From: Pseudoscleropodium purum
Taxonomy: Eukaryota; Streptophyta; Bryopsida; Hypnales; Brachytheciaceae
Reading direction: 5' to 3'
DNA length: 64,000 nt
Assembly (NCBI GenBank): GCA_963969395.1
Contig: OZ017797.1
Location: 18,042,001 to 18,106,000 of the forward strand
Shown: in pieces, positions 46,755-60,700 of the stretch
Layout of the letters: each line of letters begins with the position of its first letter
Numbering within the stretch: the first letter of the stretch is position 1
Made by a program: the position numbers and the translations under genes
The notes under the pieces: generated by a model
What the model saw: only the letters and a program-made list of their open reading frames with translations
Told to the model about the DNA's origin: nothing
Database searches by the model: none

Positions 46755-49700
46755 TATTTTTTGTCCTTAAATTAAAGTGCAATTGGTGCAATTTGATTTA
46801 GTCATGACCATTTAAAATTGACTAGAAAAATAGAAAGAGGATTGGAGAGTGCAACAACTATCCTTGCAATTGTTATAAATACGACATCTAAAGGAAGCCA
46901 AATGCCAAGGACAACAAGAATTTTGTTGTTAGAAATTTGCAAATATCCATTTGAGCTATTTGAAAGGTCTTTAAAGAGTCTACAAGATACAAATGATGTT
47001 ACTATGACCTATGAAGTGGGCCACTAATGATGTTTTTATGGAGTACAAGTTCACCCTAATTTATAAGCCAAACTTCCTATACCAAGCAAAGAAACTTAAT
47101 AGCTAGAAAATTTGAAGAATTTACAAAAAGATGAAAGGGTGCCAACAAGATAGAGTTCTAAAAAAGAGCGGTCCATCCACCTCAACCTTCTAGAGACATT
47201 TTAACACTAATTGGTCTAAAACTAGCAACTTTAAATGAGATTCTTTTTGTTTTGTTATTTTGAATTTGTTCTTCACAAATGTAGGTGCTAATTCAAATAA
47301 TTATGAAATTAAGAAAATAATGATGATTTTGTTTATCACATTCAAGTTACTTTTTAGAGTTTCATCAATCATAATAAATCAAAAAGTAGCTCCAAAAAGA
47401 TTCCAAGTATTCAAAATTAAGAAAATTTCTTTACAAGCTAAGACTCTAGAGCTACGTAATTTACATGTCATAAAGGTTTCTATAAAATTCAAAAGTTTTC
47501 AAAAAACAACAACTTATACTTGAATGTTGAATATTTGAAATCTATTTTTATAAAAAATTTAAATAAAATAGGAAGGTAAAAATCAGATGTAGGTTGGTGA
47601 TATTTTAAGCATTGCACCAAAAATAGTATTTTTTTCCAATTATCTTTCATGTATGCAAATTAAGATCTTTTGAACACTTTCTGATCATTTTCTAACATGG
47701 AAATTGAACTAAGCTGTATACTTGATTTGCACCTCAATATAAAATGTGCATCATTTATATTAATTTCAAATGTTCAAGATTGTATTTATCTAAAATATGA
47801 GACCCTATTTGTGCCACTGTTCAAGAACTCATCTATATATGTTATTGTGTATCAATAGTACATATTTCCCAACTTCAAATGAACTCCACTAGTACCTAGT
47901 ATCCAAGTCAAGGCACAAATGGTCCCATGGCACATATATATAGGATCTCCTACCATAGATCCAAATAACCACTTGACAAAAATTTGTAATTATTTCAGCC
48001 TATATAGCTCTTAGTGGAGATTGATATAACAAAAAATATATATTCTAGAATTAGTACAATACATTCAATATTAATGAAATAGAATTAGAAATACATTCAA
48101 TATTAATGTGTACAATGCCTTGTCATTGAAACATAATTATGAAACCATATAAAGAAATAATCAAGATAAAGTAAACCAAGCAAAAGATCTATCACAAACA
48201 CTTAGGGAATGACCTATTAAAGTCTTGCATCAACCTATGATTGATTTTTTTTCAATAAATGAGGTTTAGGTTGAAAAAGAGTTGTCAAACCATGCATAGA
48301 AATCATCAAAATAAGATAAACCAATCTATGACAAACAAAAGATCCATGACAAATACCTAGGGAATCATCAATTAAAGTCTTGGATAAACCCACAATAGAC
48401 TTTTTCCAATAAATGAGATTTGGGCTACATTATGTTGAGTTCATGCAATAATCAAATGTCTTGGATGATAGTAACACAAAAAATTAGTGACTCCATTAGG
48501 AACTTCCACCTTTTGAGTGTAAATTCTTCACATTCAATGACTTTTATACTCCATATTGTAGCCCCATGTTAAGAAATGTTGTAACTACTTTAAGTGAGTA
48601 AGATGACCATTACTAGTATACATTTTGTAGGTTTTAGAGTAGTTTAGAGACTCTTTGGAATCAATATGACAATACACTTCAAAAATTCATAACAAAATTC
48701 ATACTTTTCCAAAAAATAAAATTTCAGTTTTTCTTCCCATTTCTTACAATTATCCTTACATGAAAAAGATTGAATTAAAAAATTTTCAACAATCCCAATA
48801 GGACAATCCAATCATTTTGCCCATTGTAGTTGGGTTTACCTTAACCCCTCATCACCAAAGGGGACCAAAAGAATCCTCACATAGTTTCAAGTCCAATTCA
48901 AAGTGTTGTAACTTTGGTATTTGATGTTCAAATTCAATAAAAAAAATTTGATGAATTTTTTATCTCTCTTTTTGTTTGTATGGTAAGATTTTCAGATCAA
49001 TCCAACATGTATTGATTAATTGGAAGCCAATCAATGTTCATAGGTTAAATTTGAGTCCACCAAATTGCATTTGATGGCTAAAACTTGGGGAGGTTGTATC
49101 TCCTTCATCCAATGTTCATTTTAATAAAATTTAGTGGGTTATGTTCCCCTTGAAGTCTAATTATTGTAGTAAAATTTTCATGTCAATTCAAGTTGTTTAA
49201 GAGCAATTCAAAGTTTAAAATCTGGACATTTTTGAATTATAGTGAACTTCAGTGGCTTGTTTCTTCTTCATAAAGTGTTAGTTTCCAATCATTTTTTTGG
49301 GAAAAGTTGTACATGCAAGTCTAGTCTATGTGGCTAAATTTTCTTATCAATCCAAAAAGTTATGAATAATTGAGAAGCATTTTAGTAGAAAGAGGTTCAA
49401 CTTTAGATGTGTTTTTTGCAACTTTTCATACTTTTTTTTGACATTTTAAAGCCATTTTGCAGGTCTACACTCTACACTATGGGTCAATTGAATGATATTT
49501 TCTTTCACCAATTTGTTGGTATGTTGGTTTTGAATCACTTTATAGTTTAACATTTTTTTTTTCATTAGATTCAATTTAGAAATCAAATTTCACCTCCAAA
49601 TGTGTTTCTAGGAAAATTTCAACATCCTTTTTCAACACTAAAACATAATAATATTGCAATATATGTAGCCAAATGACTCCAAATTTGATTCATGTCATTT

Positions 49701-49821
49701 ATAACATGTATTGTACAAGATTGTATAGTTGAGATCTTTATAACTTACTAACATTTACATCTATATCACTTCAAAAGCAAAGATGGTGTTTTTTGAAACG
49801 GACAAGGCCTTAGACAACAAA
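46755..49821. other. AT-rich intergenic DNA
   Basis: About 3 kb, no supported gene. A diverged direct duplication is visible at about 48160-48290 and 48291-48425 (both include a CCAATAAATGAG or CAATAAATGAG block, ATCATCAA, AGATCCATGACAAA- or AAGATCTATCACAAA-like words and CTTAGGGAAT- or [14 protein letters not shown] blocks). The rest is stop-rich. Confidence 0.4.
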
Positions 49822-50068
49822 GGGTGAACCCCCAAAGGACAAATTAGTGATTTATGAAAATCATCCCTTTGGATACTATAGGAATCATTGACTTAAAAAC
49901 AATACAAAAGCACTCACTGAAAGTCGAACTACTGCAAAAACAACAACTCAGTCCCCTTTTCCCAACAAAATTCCAAGGATGAATAGTTGCACCTCTATCC
50001 TACACAATAGGATTATATGTCATTCATCCAACACAAAAGCGTCCACGGCAGCGTCGTTTATGGGTTAA
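49822..50068. mobile_element. piggyBac-like MITE copy 4 (inverted)
   Basis: It aligns in reverse with the copies at 32650 and 57666: AAATCATCCCTTTGGATACTATAGGAATCATTGA, GAATAGTTGCACC and CATTCATCCAACACAAAAGCGTCC occur in order. The right end is GGGTTAA (50062-50068). The left end is near TGAACCCCC (49825). Exact left end uncertain. Confidence 0.55.
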
Positions 50069-51401
50069 GTAGGTTGTGAACCAAGCAACAGGGACCGGCA
50101 CTCAGTCATGCAAAGTAACGAAGTTGCCGGTTCTCTGCACAAGTGACGAGTGTCAGAAGATATTTGCCCTGTCACGAAGGAGTTGGACCTACTACGCAAG
50201 CTGCAATTCCACTTCCACTTACAAAATTAAAAAACAAAACAAAACATACTCATCAACAGTTCCTTGAATCATCAATCAGAACTTCCAAACTTTTACTGAG
50301 TGAACTGTTAAGTTAACATTGTAGTGTGGTCCCAAACGCGATCATTTTTCACAGACAGCTACCTTGAATGCCGCAAAAATTCATAGTCAACACAACTCAA
50401 CTGATGAATTCCCATTTTTTACAGCCGGCAATCAACGTGGGGTGCTGGAAATTTGGCAAAATTTAGCTGCTGTTACAGATTACTGTACTGTACTGACTTC
50501 GTAAATTCTGAGTTAGTTTTCTTACGATGTTACAGTCCTGTACACTTCTGTAGGAGAATCACTGCAGAAGAGAGTCAGTAGTTCGTCGCAGCAAGCAGGA
50601 GAATCAGTTGAAGCAGGAGAAGCAGTTGAACTGGTCAGTCTCACTGTGGAGTGGTAAGCTTATTAGCTTACCAGTAAAGTTCATGCTGTTGTTGACGTAA
50701 TTCTCAAGGCGGTTCTGAGTGAAGCAGCAAGCATCATTCCAGCTGAGTCCCCCATCCAGGGGCTTCTCTGATTCATTCCAGGTGGATGCTGAAGCAGTAG
50801 CAGCATGGTCAAGCCGCAATTCAGCTCTAGAGATCATTTCCTAGGTGGAATCCAACTTCCGTCTTCTGCCCTTTTCCCTCTGTTTTTCTAACATGCGCTA
50901 GCTAGCTGGAGTATAAATCCATAAGTTAGCGACGTTGGACTTAGGTGGAGAGTGGGGAGTGACGAATTTAATCGTATGTTAAGGAGGGTGATCGGCGTTG
51001 GAATTCGGGCGCCAGACTATTGAAGCAATTGCTGAACTTTTTTTAATTGTTGAAGCACGAATTACTGGGCTTTTGAGAGAGAGGGAGATTAGTGGTCTTC
51101 GTGGGAGGAGCTGCGATTCTGCCAACTAATTTGGACCTTCTGTTGGTGGTGATTGCTTTGCAAGCTTGCAAACTTTTGATCGAAGGTACGTTACCTCCGC
51201 TCCCCTTGATCTGTCAACGTTGCCGAAACTCTTAGCATCGTGAGACCTTATCAACACTTGGTAGAAAGACTCTCAATTCGGAGCCTTACATAGTTTCTTG
51301 CTTCCTACACGAATTCTTGGTACACCCCGAGAGTACGATACCACCTTCGTTCTGTTTAGAATCATCGCTTCCGGGAATTACAATCTAGGGTTTGGTGCAC
51401 C
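50069..51401. other. Upstream region of the phospholipase D gene
   Basis: No separate gene is supported. The interval presumably holds the PLD promoter and leader. A possible 5' leader intron donor is at 51185 (GAAG|GTACGT). A TCTAGGGTTTGG motif lies at 51385-51396. Short repeats of GCAGGAGAA/CAGTTGAA occur at 50590-50635. Confidence 0.4.
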
Positions 51402-51701
51402 ATGGCAGGAATTCGACCTTCAAGATGGATCGGAGAGACGACGGTGCAGCAGAAAATCTTAAAACGACCGTGTGATCTGGACAGAAGAGTAGCCATAGCC
51501 GAGAGAGCTAATTTGAATGTCGTCAAGCCAAGATGGCGGGCTGTGGGGTTTGGGCCGCTGGGCAACAGAATCCTCATCCCCATCCCCATCCCCATCCTAC
51601 GTAGAGGATTACCGCTTTGGAGGGCCGGAGTACTCCAACACGCCTTCGTACTACCCCGATCCTTTTCCTGCACCAAGCGCCCCTTCATATCCCGAGTATG
51701 A
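51402..51701 (+). other. Possible upstream ORF overlapping the PLD start codon
   Basis: An ATG in strong context (GCACCATGG at 51397-51405) opens a 99-codon frame that overlaps the PLD start at 51517 in a different frame and ends at 51701. The PLD ATG itself has a weaker context (TTTGAATGT). If both are on the same transcript, scanning ribosomes would meet this frame first. The encoded peptide has no domain. It could also be removed by leader splicing. Confidence 0.35.
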
Positions 51702-54700
51702 ATCCCCTTATCCGCCATATCCACCTACTTCTCAATCCTACAGCAACAGCTCTTCTTCCTTGTACCCACAAATTCATGAAGCTCCCCCCCAGTCGTCGGG
51801 ATACTACCCGCCATGGCCAGGCTCTCCGTCTCCGTATGTGACACCTCCACCTCCGTCGGAGCATTCGAATTCGTACGCTCCGTATCTTTCAGGGTACGCT
51901 TCCTATGAAGCTCCGCCGCAGGCACCTCCAGGAGCGAGTGGCTATGGCGGATTTGAAGCTTCAGTGCCTCCGCCTGTGCCTTACAACCAAGTTGCAGATC
52001 CCACTACGTACCCACCGAGCTCGACATCGGGATATGCAGGGAGCTTAGTGCCTGCTCTGCAGGATCTGAATTTGGGTGGCTATGGCGGAGATGATCGGTT
52101 CCGCAAGCAAAGCATGCCGGGTAAGCAATGCCCCCATTCTCGTCTTTGTTTTTGTATGTCTGGGTTGAATTTCAGGTGGTGATTCCTTACGCAATTCTTA
52201 GAGCGATTTTCCATGCTGTGCTGGAATCGCAAATGAATTTCTAAGTTTTCTGAAGTCGGAATTGCGTATGTTGAGTTTCACGATGCTTTCACTTTCACTT
52301 CTCCGGGAGTAGGGAGAAGCTAAGTTTGAGGAGTGTCTGTGTCTTGTTGTCAAACTAAAAGCAACCCAAAATTTCAAATCCAATGCTAGTAACAGTTTTT
52401 CAGAAGTGGGAAACTTGCCTCCTCTGAAATTTTTATTGGTCAACAATTCCGATTCTCCTCTTGCAACTTTTGCAGACTTCCTTGTAGAACTCTTTTGTCC
52501 TTTAAGCAAGGTTTGATTGATTCAAGGTGCACGGGGTAATCAAAACATATTATTAGGAATTTGAATACTAATAGAAAGACATGGATTTCGGGTGGGTTTG
52601 GCTCAAAATTCTCTCCGTGACACTGCTTGTGGTTGCAGCTGGGAGGCCTTATTCTCGCTCGGATTCAACACCTCCGCCATTCGCTCGCAGTAATTCCGAG
52701 TTTTCATACCCTCAAATCCCAGCTTCACTTGGAGGACCTTCACCTGCTTACGGTCGTAGCAGTTCTGATTACATGAATCCACAACCGCGACTCTACCCTT
52801 CCAGTGCAGCTCCGTATAGTGGTAACCCAGGTACGAAGTTTTCTTGTCCAGACTCACTGAAGTTAGCTACGCTCTTCGTTCTTTACAGTTTTGTATGTAA
52901 AATAAGATTACCTGTTTCCATAATACATGGCTACGCTTTGATACTTTACCAAACCTTGGCGGCATGAGACATTGATTTTACGTAACATGGAGAAAGTGAA
53001 CAACTGCCATGGGTAATTTTGAGTTTTTATTTTGGGATAGAAGCATAAATAGATTTGAAGTTTCCAAGTTATCAACTAAATTGCCCTTGACATGAAAGAG
53101 ATACTAAGACACTCTTCCTCGACAGTTACTGTTGGTGTAGGAGATCCAAGTTTGGATCCCCAGACTAATAACGCGACAAACGTGACCCCTGCCTCGCCCT
53201 CATTCCGGAATTCACCTCGAGGGGGAGGCACTTTGCTCCACGGGACATTGGAGGTGACGATCTTCGCAGCAGTGCGGTTGCCGAACATGGACGTGTTCTC
53301 CCAAAAGCTCTCGGATTTTGCGTCAGGGCTCTCCATCCTCCAGAAAGCCAAGAACAAGAACAAGCTGAATGCGCCCGCGCCCAACGTGCGCGTCACGAGC
53401 GACCCGTACGTGACCGTCGTCCTGGCGGACGCTCGAGTGGCACGCACCCGGGTGGTGAGCAACAGCATCAATCCAGAGTGGAAAGAGCACTTCTCCATCC
53501 CTGTGGCGCACTTCGTGCACTACGTTGTGTTCACTGTCAAGGACCAGGACATGCTTGGGACGCAACATATTGGTGAGGTCAAAATCCCCGTGGAGCAGGT
53601 TAGTCAAAAACATAACCAACGTTTCTTTTGGATGAGTTATGTCCGAGCAAATTTCACCGACAGCTATGATTTGTGAGCCATTGAAGTTTGATTTCTCGGA
53701 CATGCAAATGCAAATGGTGGTCGTTGAGCTTAACTGTAGTCTACGAATGACGTGTGAAATGTTGTTGCAATAGTTACCAGAACTCAAAGTTCAATTCCGG
53801 GCCCCAATTTCTTAATTTCGAAGTTATGCAATGACAATCTATTTCTGATCTAGATTCATTGTGAGACACTGTAGGCGCACCCATGGTTTTTGCCCATCCT
53901 ACCATAGCTTCATCACAGTAGTGCAGATGAATCACAACTTGCGTAACATACTTGAATGAGTAGTACTAGTAATTCCACTTCGCTTCACCAATCCTCCCTA
54001 AAATTCCTGGACCAACTCATCTCTTGCATCTTAGACCTCACAATTGAATTGAAAATTCTCACACAAATCTCGCGACGCTGTTGATGGAACAACGCCACCT
54101 ATTGTGCAATTGTAGAAGGACCCCGACCAAGCACTTCCAAGAATGTTAATATGTGCATTGTTGAAAACTTGATATCCTTGGTGTGTTGCAGGTGCTGAAT
54201 GGCGGTGTGGTCATTGGTTGGTTCGATGTGTTGGACCCGCAAGGCCGGCAAACTAAGCACAATGCGCAGCTGCAACTGCAAGCAAGTTACGTTCCAGTGG
54301 AGCAGAATGCAGTGTACAATCCGAGGCAGGGCACGACAAGTGCCGAGGATTCGCACGTCGTGCCCTTCACGTATTTCCCTTCCCGGAAGGGTTGCCGTCT
54401 CACTCTGTATCAGGATGTGCACCTGTACGACGGGTTTCGGCCGCGGATTCGCCTGGAGGGAGGCAAGATGTACGAGCCGCGGAGGTGTTGGGAAGACTTG
54501 TGCACTGCCATTCATGACGCGCAGCACCTGGTTTACATTGCGGGCTGGTCTGTGTATGACAAGGTGAAGCTGATCCGAGATTTCCAGCGGCCGGTACCTG
54601 CCGGTGGCAACTTGACTTTAGGGGAGCTTCTCAAGCTGAAGGCCAGCCAGGGCGTGCGGGTCCTGTTGATGATCTGGGATGACAGGACCTCCCATGATGT

Positions 54701-57700
54701 TACCGTGGTTAAGACGGTAAGCTTGTTCCAAATCTTGGAAGAATTTATCATCCAAATATCATCCAAATCTATCATCCAATTATCATCCAATTATCATTCA
54801 AATCTATCATTCAATTATCATCCAATTATCATTCAAATCTATCATGTTGCCCTTTTTGGAGAGGGCCAATTTCATTTATTTGATGTTATTGTTGAATAGG
54901 AAGCAGTCCTCAATGTATGATATGAAGTTGGGTATACATTTCTTTTTTCCTTTTTGTAAAATATATGAGTTGTTCTTGACTTTTTGGGGGAGGTCCTTCT
55001 TTGTGTTTTTTGTGAACTATGTGCATCTGAGGGGTATTTCTTAGGAGGTCATAAGTAGCATGCTTGAAATAGAAGCATTCTAGAATGTACTTGAAATATT
55101 TGAAGAAGGTTCTTTGATGTGATTTTTGAAGTCTCTATTTTACTTATAAAGTTTTTAAATTTTTAGTTGTCAAACATAAATGACATTTTATGTTTGAACT
55201 TATGTACTATTCTAAGATCCAAGCCAGTACACACACTCAAAGTCAATGCTTATGTATACACTTTTGGAAGCTAATTGCAATCTACATTGTGTAAAAGAAA
55301 TTTCAATAGACAAGGAAGTAGTTATGAAGACAATTTCTTTGAAAATCTTCCCCTCTCATGAGATTTGTTTTAACATGATGAGTATTGAAATGATTGTGAT
55401 TGAAACCTTTTTAATTTTTCTTTTATCTTAAATTCAGGATGGTGTGATGAATACCCATGATGAGGAAACGAAGAAGTATTTCAAGGGCACAGGTGTGCGG
55501 TGTGTTCTAGCTCCACGATATGGTGCTTCAAAGATGAGTTGGTTTCGACAAAAGGTACTTTCTTTCTTCCAATTGTCTAAAATTTCTTCCTTGGTTTTCA
55601 TTGGAATTTCTCCATTTGTCTTGAATTTTGGAGTTTGAGAATTTTTTTTAAAGTAGGTCCAAATATGGCCTTGACAATCATGAATTGGGTGACCAAATAT
55701 CATTCAAGATCCTATAATTATTTCATAAATAACAAAATACATAGTCTCAAGTAGAGACTATTAGTTATAGAATACAAAATTGTGTCATAGAGTGTGTTTG
55801 GGTGGTGTTGTTAGTAGAACTAACCTTGATAGAATCTTTATTCACCTTGGTTTGTTGGCCTTAAGGATGGCACTTGTAATTATGTTGTATATTGTGTAGT
55901 TGGTAGAACTACTCCAATAGACTCTTCATACATATTGGTCTTAGGTACCAAGGGTTGAATTTGCTATTTGTGTCTACATGGGTAGTTAGTGGAATTATCT
56001 ATAGTAGACTCTAACAAATTCACATTAGTCTTTAAACACCAAGGCTAGAACTTACTACTCATAATTTTGATGGTGTGATGTAGTTAGTTGCATTACCCCA
56101 ATGGACTCTTCATTGACTTTGGTAATTAGGCATCATGGTTAATATTTATTGTCTTCACATGTACTTCCATTAGAATTCATAATTGTCACTTTCATTGCCA
56201 CATAGCATAGGTTGATTGGATGAGTCAAGGTGATTTTGATTGATAATTCCATTCCTTAGTTGCTTCTTGAAAGAACCATAGATCTCCAAGATTCAAAGGT
56301 CTTGATGTAGACAATGTGCAAGTGAAGGTTATGTCCAATAACTAAATGCTTCTCCATGGCTTGATCGATTATCTAGTACATTAACAAAAAGGTGGTTTAT
56401 GTATGTACAGGTTGTGGGAACTTTGTACTCGCATCATCAAAAGATGACAATAGTTGATAGTGGACCCAATGAAAGGAGGACTGTGACAAGTTTTATAGGT
56501 GGTCTAGATCTAACTGGTGGTCGTTGGGACACTCCTACCCACACTCTCTTTGCTTCATTGGAACAAGAACATAAGGATGATTTTCGCAATAAATCATGGC
56601 CGGTATGTTTCCTCTTCCTCCTACATGGATATGCCATATTTCTTATGCACATAATAATCCATTTGGGGGATTTTCAAATACTTAAGAATTTGATTTTTAG
56701 AGGTTTTTTAAAAATAAAAAATAAAAAATTGACCACATACATACATATTAAGTGCTTGATAGAAGGTTTGTCAAGTTGATTGAGGTATTGTAATGCTACA
56801 AATTAGAAGCTTTTGTGAATCAAAAAGTACACTTGAACATTTATTAAAGAATACAATTTAACATTATGTCTTATAACCTTTCCAAACCTCTCATTTCTCC
56901 CAAAGATCATAAAAATTTAGTATTCTTAAAATGATGAGACACTTCATTGGAAGCCCAAAGAAACATTTCTCCCCAATTAATGTACAAAAATGTCAACTAT
57001 TGTATTGTATACATACATAAGATAAGACATGGCATTATTTATATATTTGTGTACATGGGTCCCTAAAGCATTATTGAAGATTTAAGAATACAAGCTCAAG
57101 TATTAAGGTAGGAGGTTCATAAATTGTCCATTTAAACTTATCTACCTCAACAATGATAGTAATAGATATTTCAAGGAGCATGTCATTCCTTCCTAGATAG
57201 GGGATGCATTTAGAACCAATTGAGTTAAGGACATGCTACCTTACTTTCTTTTTGGGTGTGTATTAATAGAGCACATTGCTTTAATTTCCTTGTTTTTTGT
57301 TTTAATTTTTTTAGTGTGGGTGGGTGGAAATAGTATGCACCTGATAGTGGCGGTCCTCGGCAACCTTGGCATGACTGGCATTGCAAAATTGAAGGCCACG
57401 CAGCGTATGATGTGCTCACCAACTTTGAACAACGTTGGAGGAAAGCCACCAAATTGCACGATGAAGAGCTATTGGATATTGATCGACGGACCCGCTTATT
57501 GGGTCCTTCCAATAGAGCTCCTCCAAGTGGTGATCCAGCTCTCATGGTCACAAACGACAACGATGTTGACACGTGGCAAGTACAGGTGGGTCTCAAATCT
57601 CCTAAACTTAATTGCTAAATATAAGGACGTTGCAAACCTAAAAGGTTTGATGGATGATTTCATTGTTAACCTTGTAACAACATGGCAACCTAAAACAATG

Positions 57701-60700
57701 TCCTATGGATGACAAAGAATGATCTTTCTATGTGTGCATGTAAGACAAAAGTGTAGATGTTCATCTTTAGAATTTTGTGTTGAATCGAGGGGAGGTCTTA
57801 TATAGTAGTTTGACCTTTCATGAGTGCTCTTGGGTTTTGTTTTTTAAAGCATATGATTCACATGGTACCCAAAAGGATGATTTTCATAGTGACCAGCCTG
57901 GTATTCCAAGGTTAACTATAAAAAAAAAAAGAATGCACCTATTGGTCCAATAACCGGAGTATTGGGGTGACTACCTTGGTCATGGGAGTTGCATCCTTCT
58001 AAGCTTAAGGATCACAAGCAAGGGATTTTTCTTTTTCATTTATTTTGGACAATGTAGAAAGGCAATCTTTGTTGGAGTGATGCAATTGTTTACATCTCTA
58101 TGAATGGATGAAATGTGAAAAATGAGGATGAAATTTAACTTATTCATCCAAATTTTTGTGCATTCATCCAAAACAGAGCAATAGACTATGTAGCAATTTT
58201 GTGTGTTTTTTTGTTCCTGCACTTGGAATCCACTTTATTAGGCAATTTGAATGCAAATTTCTAATTTGTTTTGTCACTTCCCCTCATTGCGCAATTTTGA
58301 CACATGGCATTGAATTGGCATCAATTGTATGTATTTTTGTTGCAGATTTTCAGGTCCATTGATAGTGGTTCAGTGAAGGGATTTCCAACTTCTTTTGAGG
58401 AGGTTACAAAACAGGTAAAAAAAACACCTTGCAATTAGCTCACAAATTTGCAATATGTTTACATTCTACCCTCTCTAATTGCACATTTCCAGTGAGAAGC
58501 TTCGCATATCAAGTCATGAATACATCTGATAATGGGAGCCTATTTGTCCCTCTCAAGGCAGTGCAATTAGAGAAGATTGAGTGTAACTTTATAGTTACAT
58601 GGGTTTGTGAAATATATATAATAAGAGCCCATATGTTCCCCAAAGCAGTGCAATTAGAGAGGGTTAAGTGTCCTGTACATTTAAAGTCACGAAACAATTC
58701 TGTGAACATATTTGAATTTAAGCCCATCATTTGTCTCCTAAGGCAGTGCAATTCGACAAGGTCAAGTTAATTCACATACAAATGCCACAAAAGGGATTTG
58801 TGAGCCTTTGTGCAACTAGAACCCATTTATCTATAAGATAGTGCAATTAGAGAAGGAGTGTACTTTGCTTTAATTTGCAGGATTTATACATTAGAAACAA
58901 ATTCTTGGTGTATGTTGATTTTGGGTGTATGTGTTAGTAGAGAAAGATCTTGGTTTGTGTTTTTGAGCATTAGAATCATTTTTTTTTTTTTTTTTTAATG
59001 GCATGAGAAGCCCAATTTTAGACACTATGGTTTTTTATTTTTGTGTATTTGACATAGAAGGTTTATAAATTGAGACACTTGTTGAAAATGCAATGCAGCA
59101 TCTTGTGTGGGGGAAGAGTGTGGCCATAGACATCAGTATCCACATGGCTTATGTGAAAGCCATTCGCTCCGCGCAGCATTTTATTTACATTGAGAATCAG
59201 TATTTTCTGGGATCCTCCTACAGCTGGCCAGACTACAAGACTGCAGGTAAATAAATAATGAATGTGTTTTTGAATCTCCTTAAGTTTGACAAATTAATGC
59301 AATTGCCAATTTATCTCATGTTTTTCCTACTTGCTTGTTTGATTCTCAGCTATGGTGGGTAAAACCTCCCAAACCGCCACTTGCTTTGCTACTGTGCCTA
59401 GTTACTGTTATTAGATTGGTCAAAGTTTCATTGTTTTTTTTGTTGGCAAGAGAAAGGAGGTTCCAACACACCAAAGAACACAACATTTGGATACTATATG
59501 CAAAAGTTAGGCAAGGTCAAAGTTTGTTTTGGTAGATGTTTGAAAGTCATTGTTTCAATGGACATACATATTGATTCTTTTGGAGATGTATACAGAGTGG
59601 CAATGGCGGATTTTTAGATAGGGTGCAATTTTGGGTGTACCCACCTTAGATTGTTTATTCCCAAGAGTAATTGAAAAGAGGCGAAATATTCTATCTATAT
59701 GTTGGTAGCCAATAGTTTAACAAAGAGGTTTCCAAGGTTAGAGAATTTGGCTTAATATGTAGGTTTGAAATTTCAAATGAAGTTGGAAAGAAAGTACAAA
59801 ATCAGTAATGGTTGTATAATTGTGATTTGTATAGACTTACTACCTCATATGTGGGGATGTGACTTTTTATGTTGGCCATCTCAAGGTACCTTGTTGTGAT
59901 TTGTGCTATGTAGGTGCCAATCATCTTATTCCTATGGAACTTACTTTGAAGGTTTGTAGCAAGATTAGAGATGGTCAACGTTTTGCAGTGTACATTGTGA
60001 TTCCTATGTGGCCTGAAGGTGTCCCTGATAGTGCTGCTGTTCAAGAGATTTTGTTCTTTCAGGTGTGATTTTGTTTCTTCAATCCCTTCTATCAATTTAT
60101 TGCTAATTTGTGGTTTACATTCATCACTATACCAATTGCAAGAACATAACCGTAATGGAATCCATTTCTATAGCATCCACAATACAAAGGATTGAATATA
60201 GTTTCCTCCTTTATCATTGTTTGCATTCAAGGATTATCTAGTTCATTTCAACTCAAGGATTTGGAAATTGATGACTTATTTGCATATTTGTTATTGATGA
60301 TTTGGAAAAGCATTCTAACGTGGGACATGGAAATTGGATGAGATTAGACGCAAACAATGAAGATGATGTATAGTTTGGTGGCTGATACGCTAAGAGATTG
60401 TGGACTTTCACATCAACATCCAACGGACTACTTGAATTTTTATTGTTTGGGAAAGAGAGAAACCAAACCACATGGAGAGCCTGAGCCTCGTAACCCACCT
60501 GATCGTAATTCAAAACAGGTGAGTTCATGGCATTCTCTAATCCAAATGTTTTATTTCAATTCATTGTAATTAACATCTTGCATTTCAGACTACTAACAAA
60601 ATTGATTTTATTTGTGTGAAAGTTTGATTGATACAAAAAACTCTTCACAATAATTTGAATGAATCTTGGATGAACGTAGTCCTATTTAGTGCATACATTA

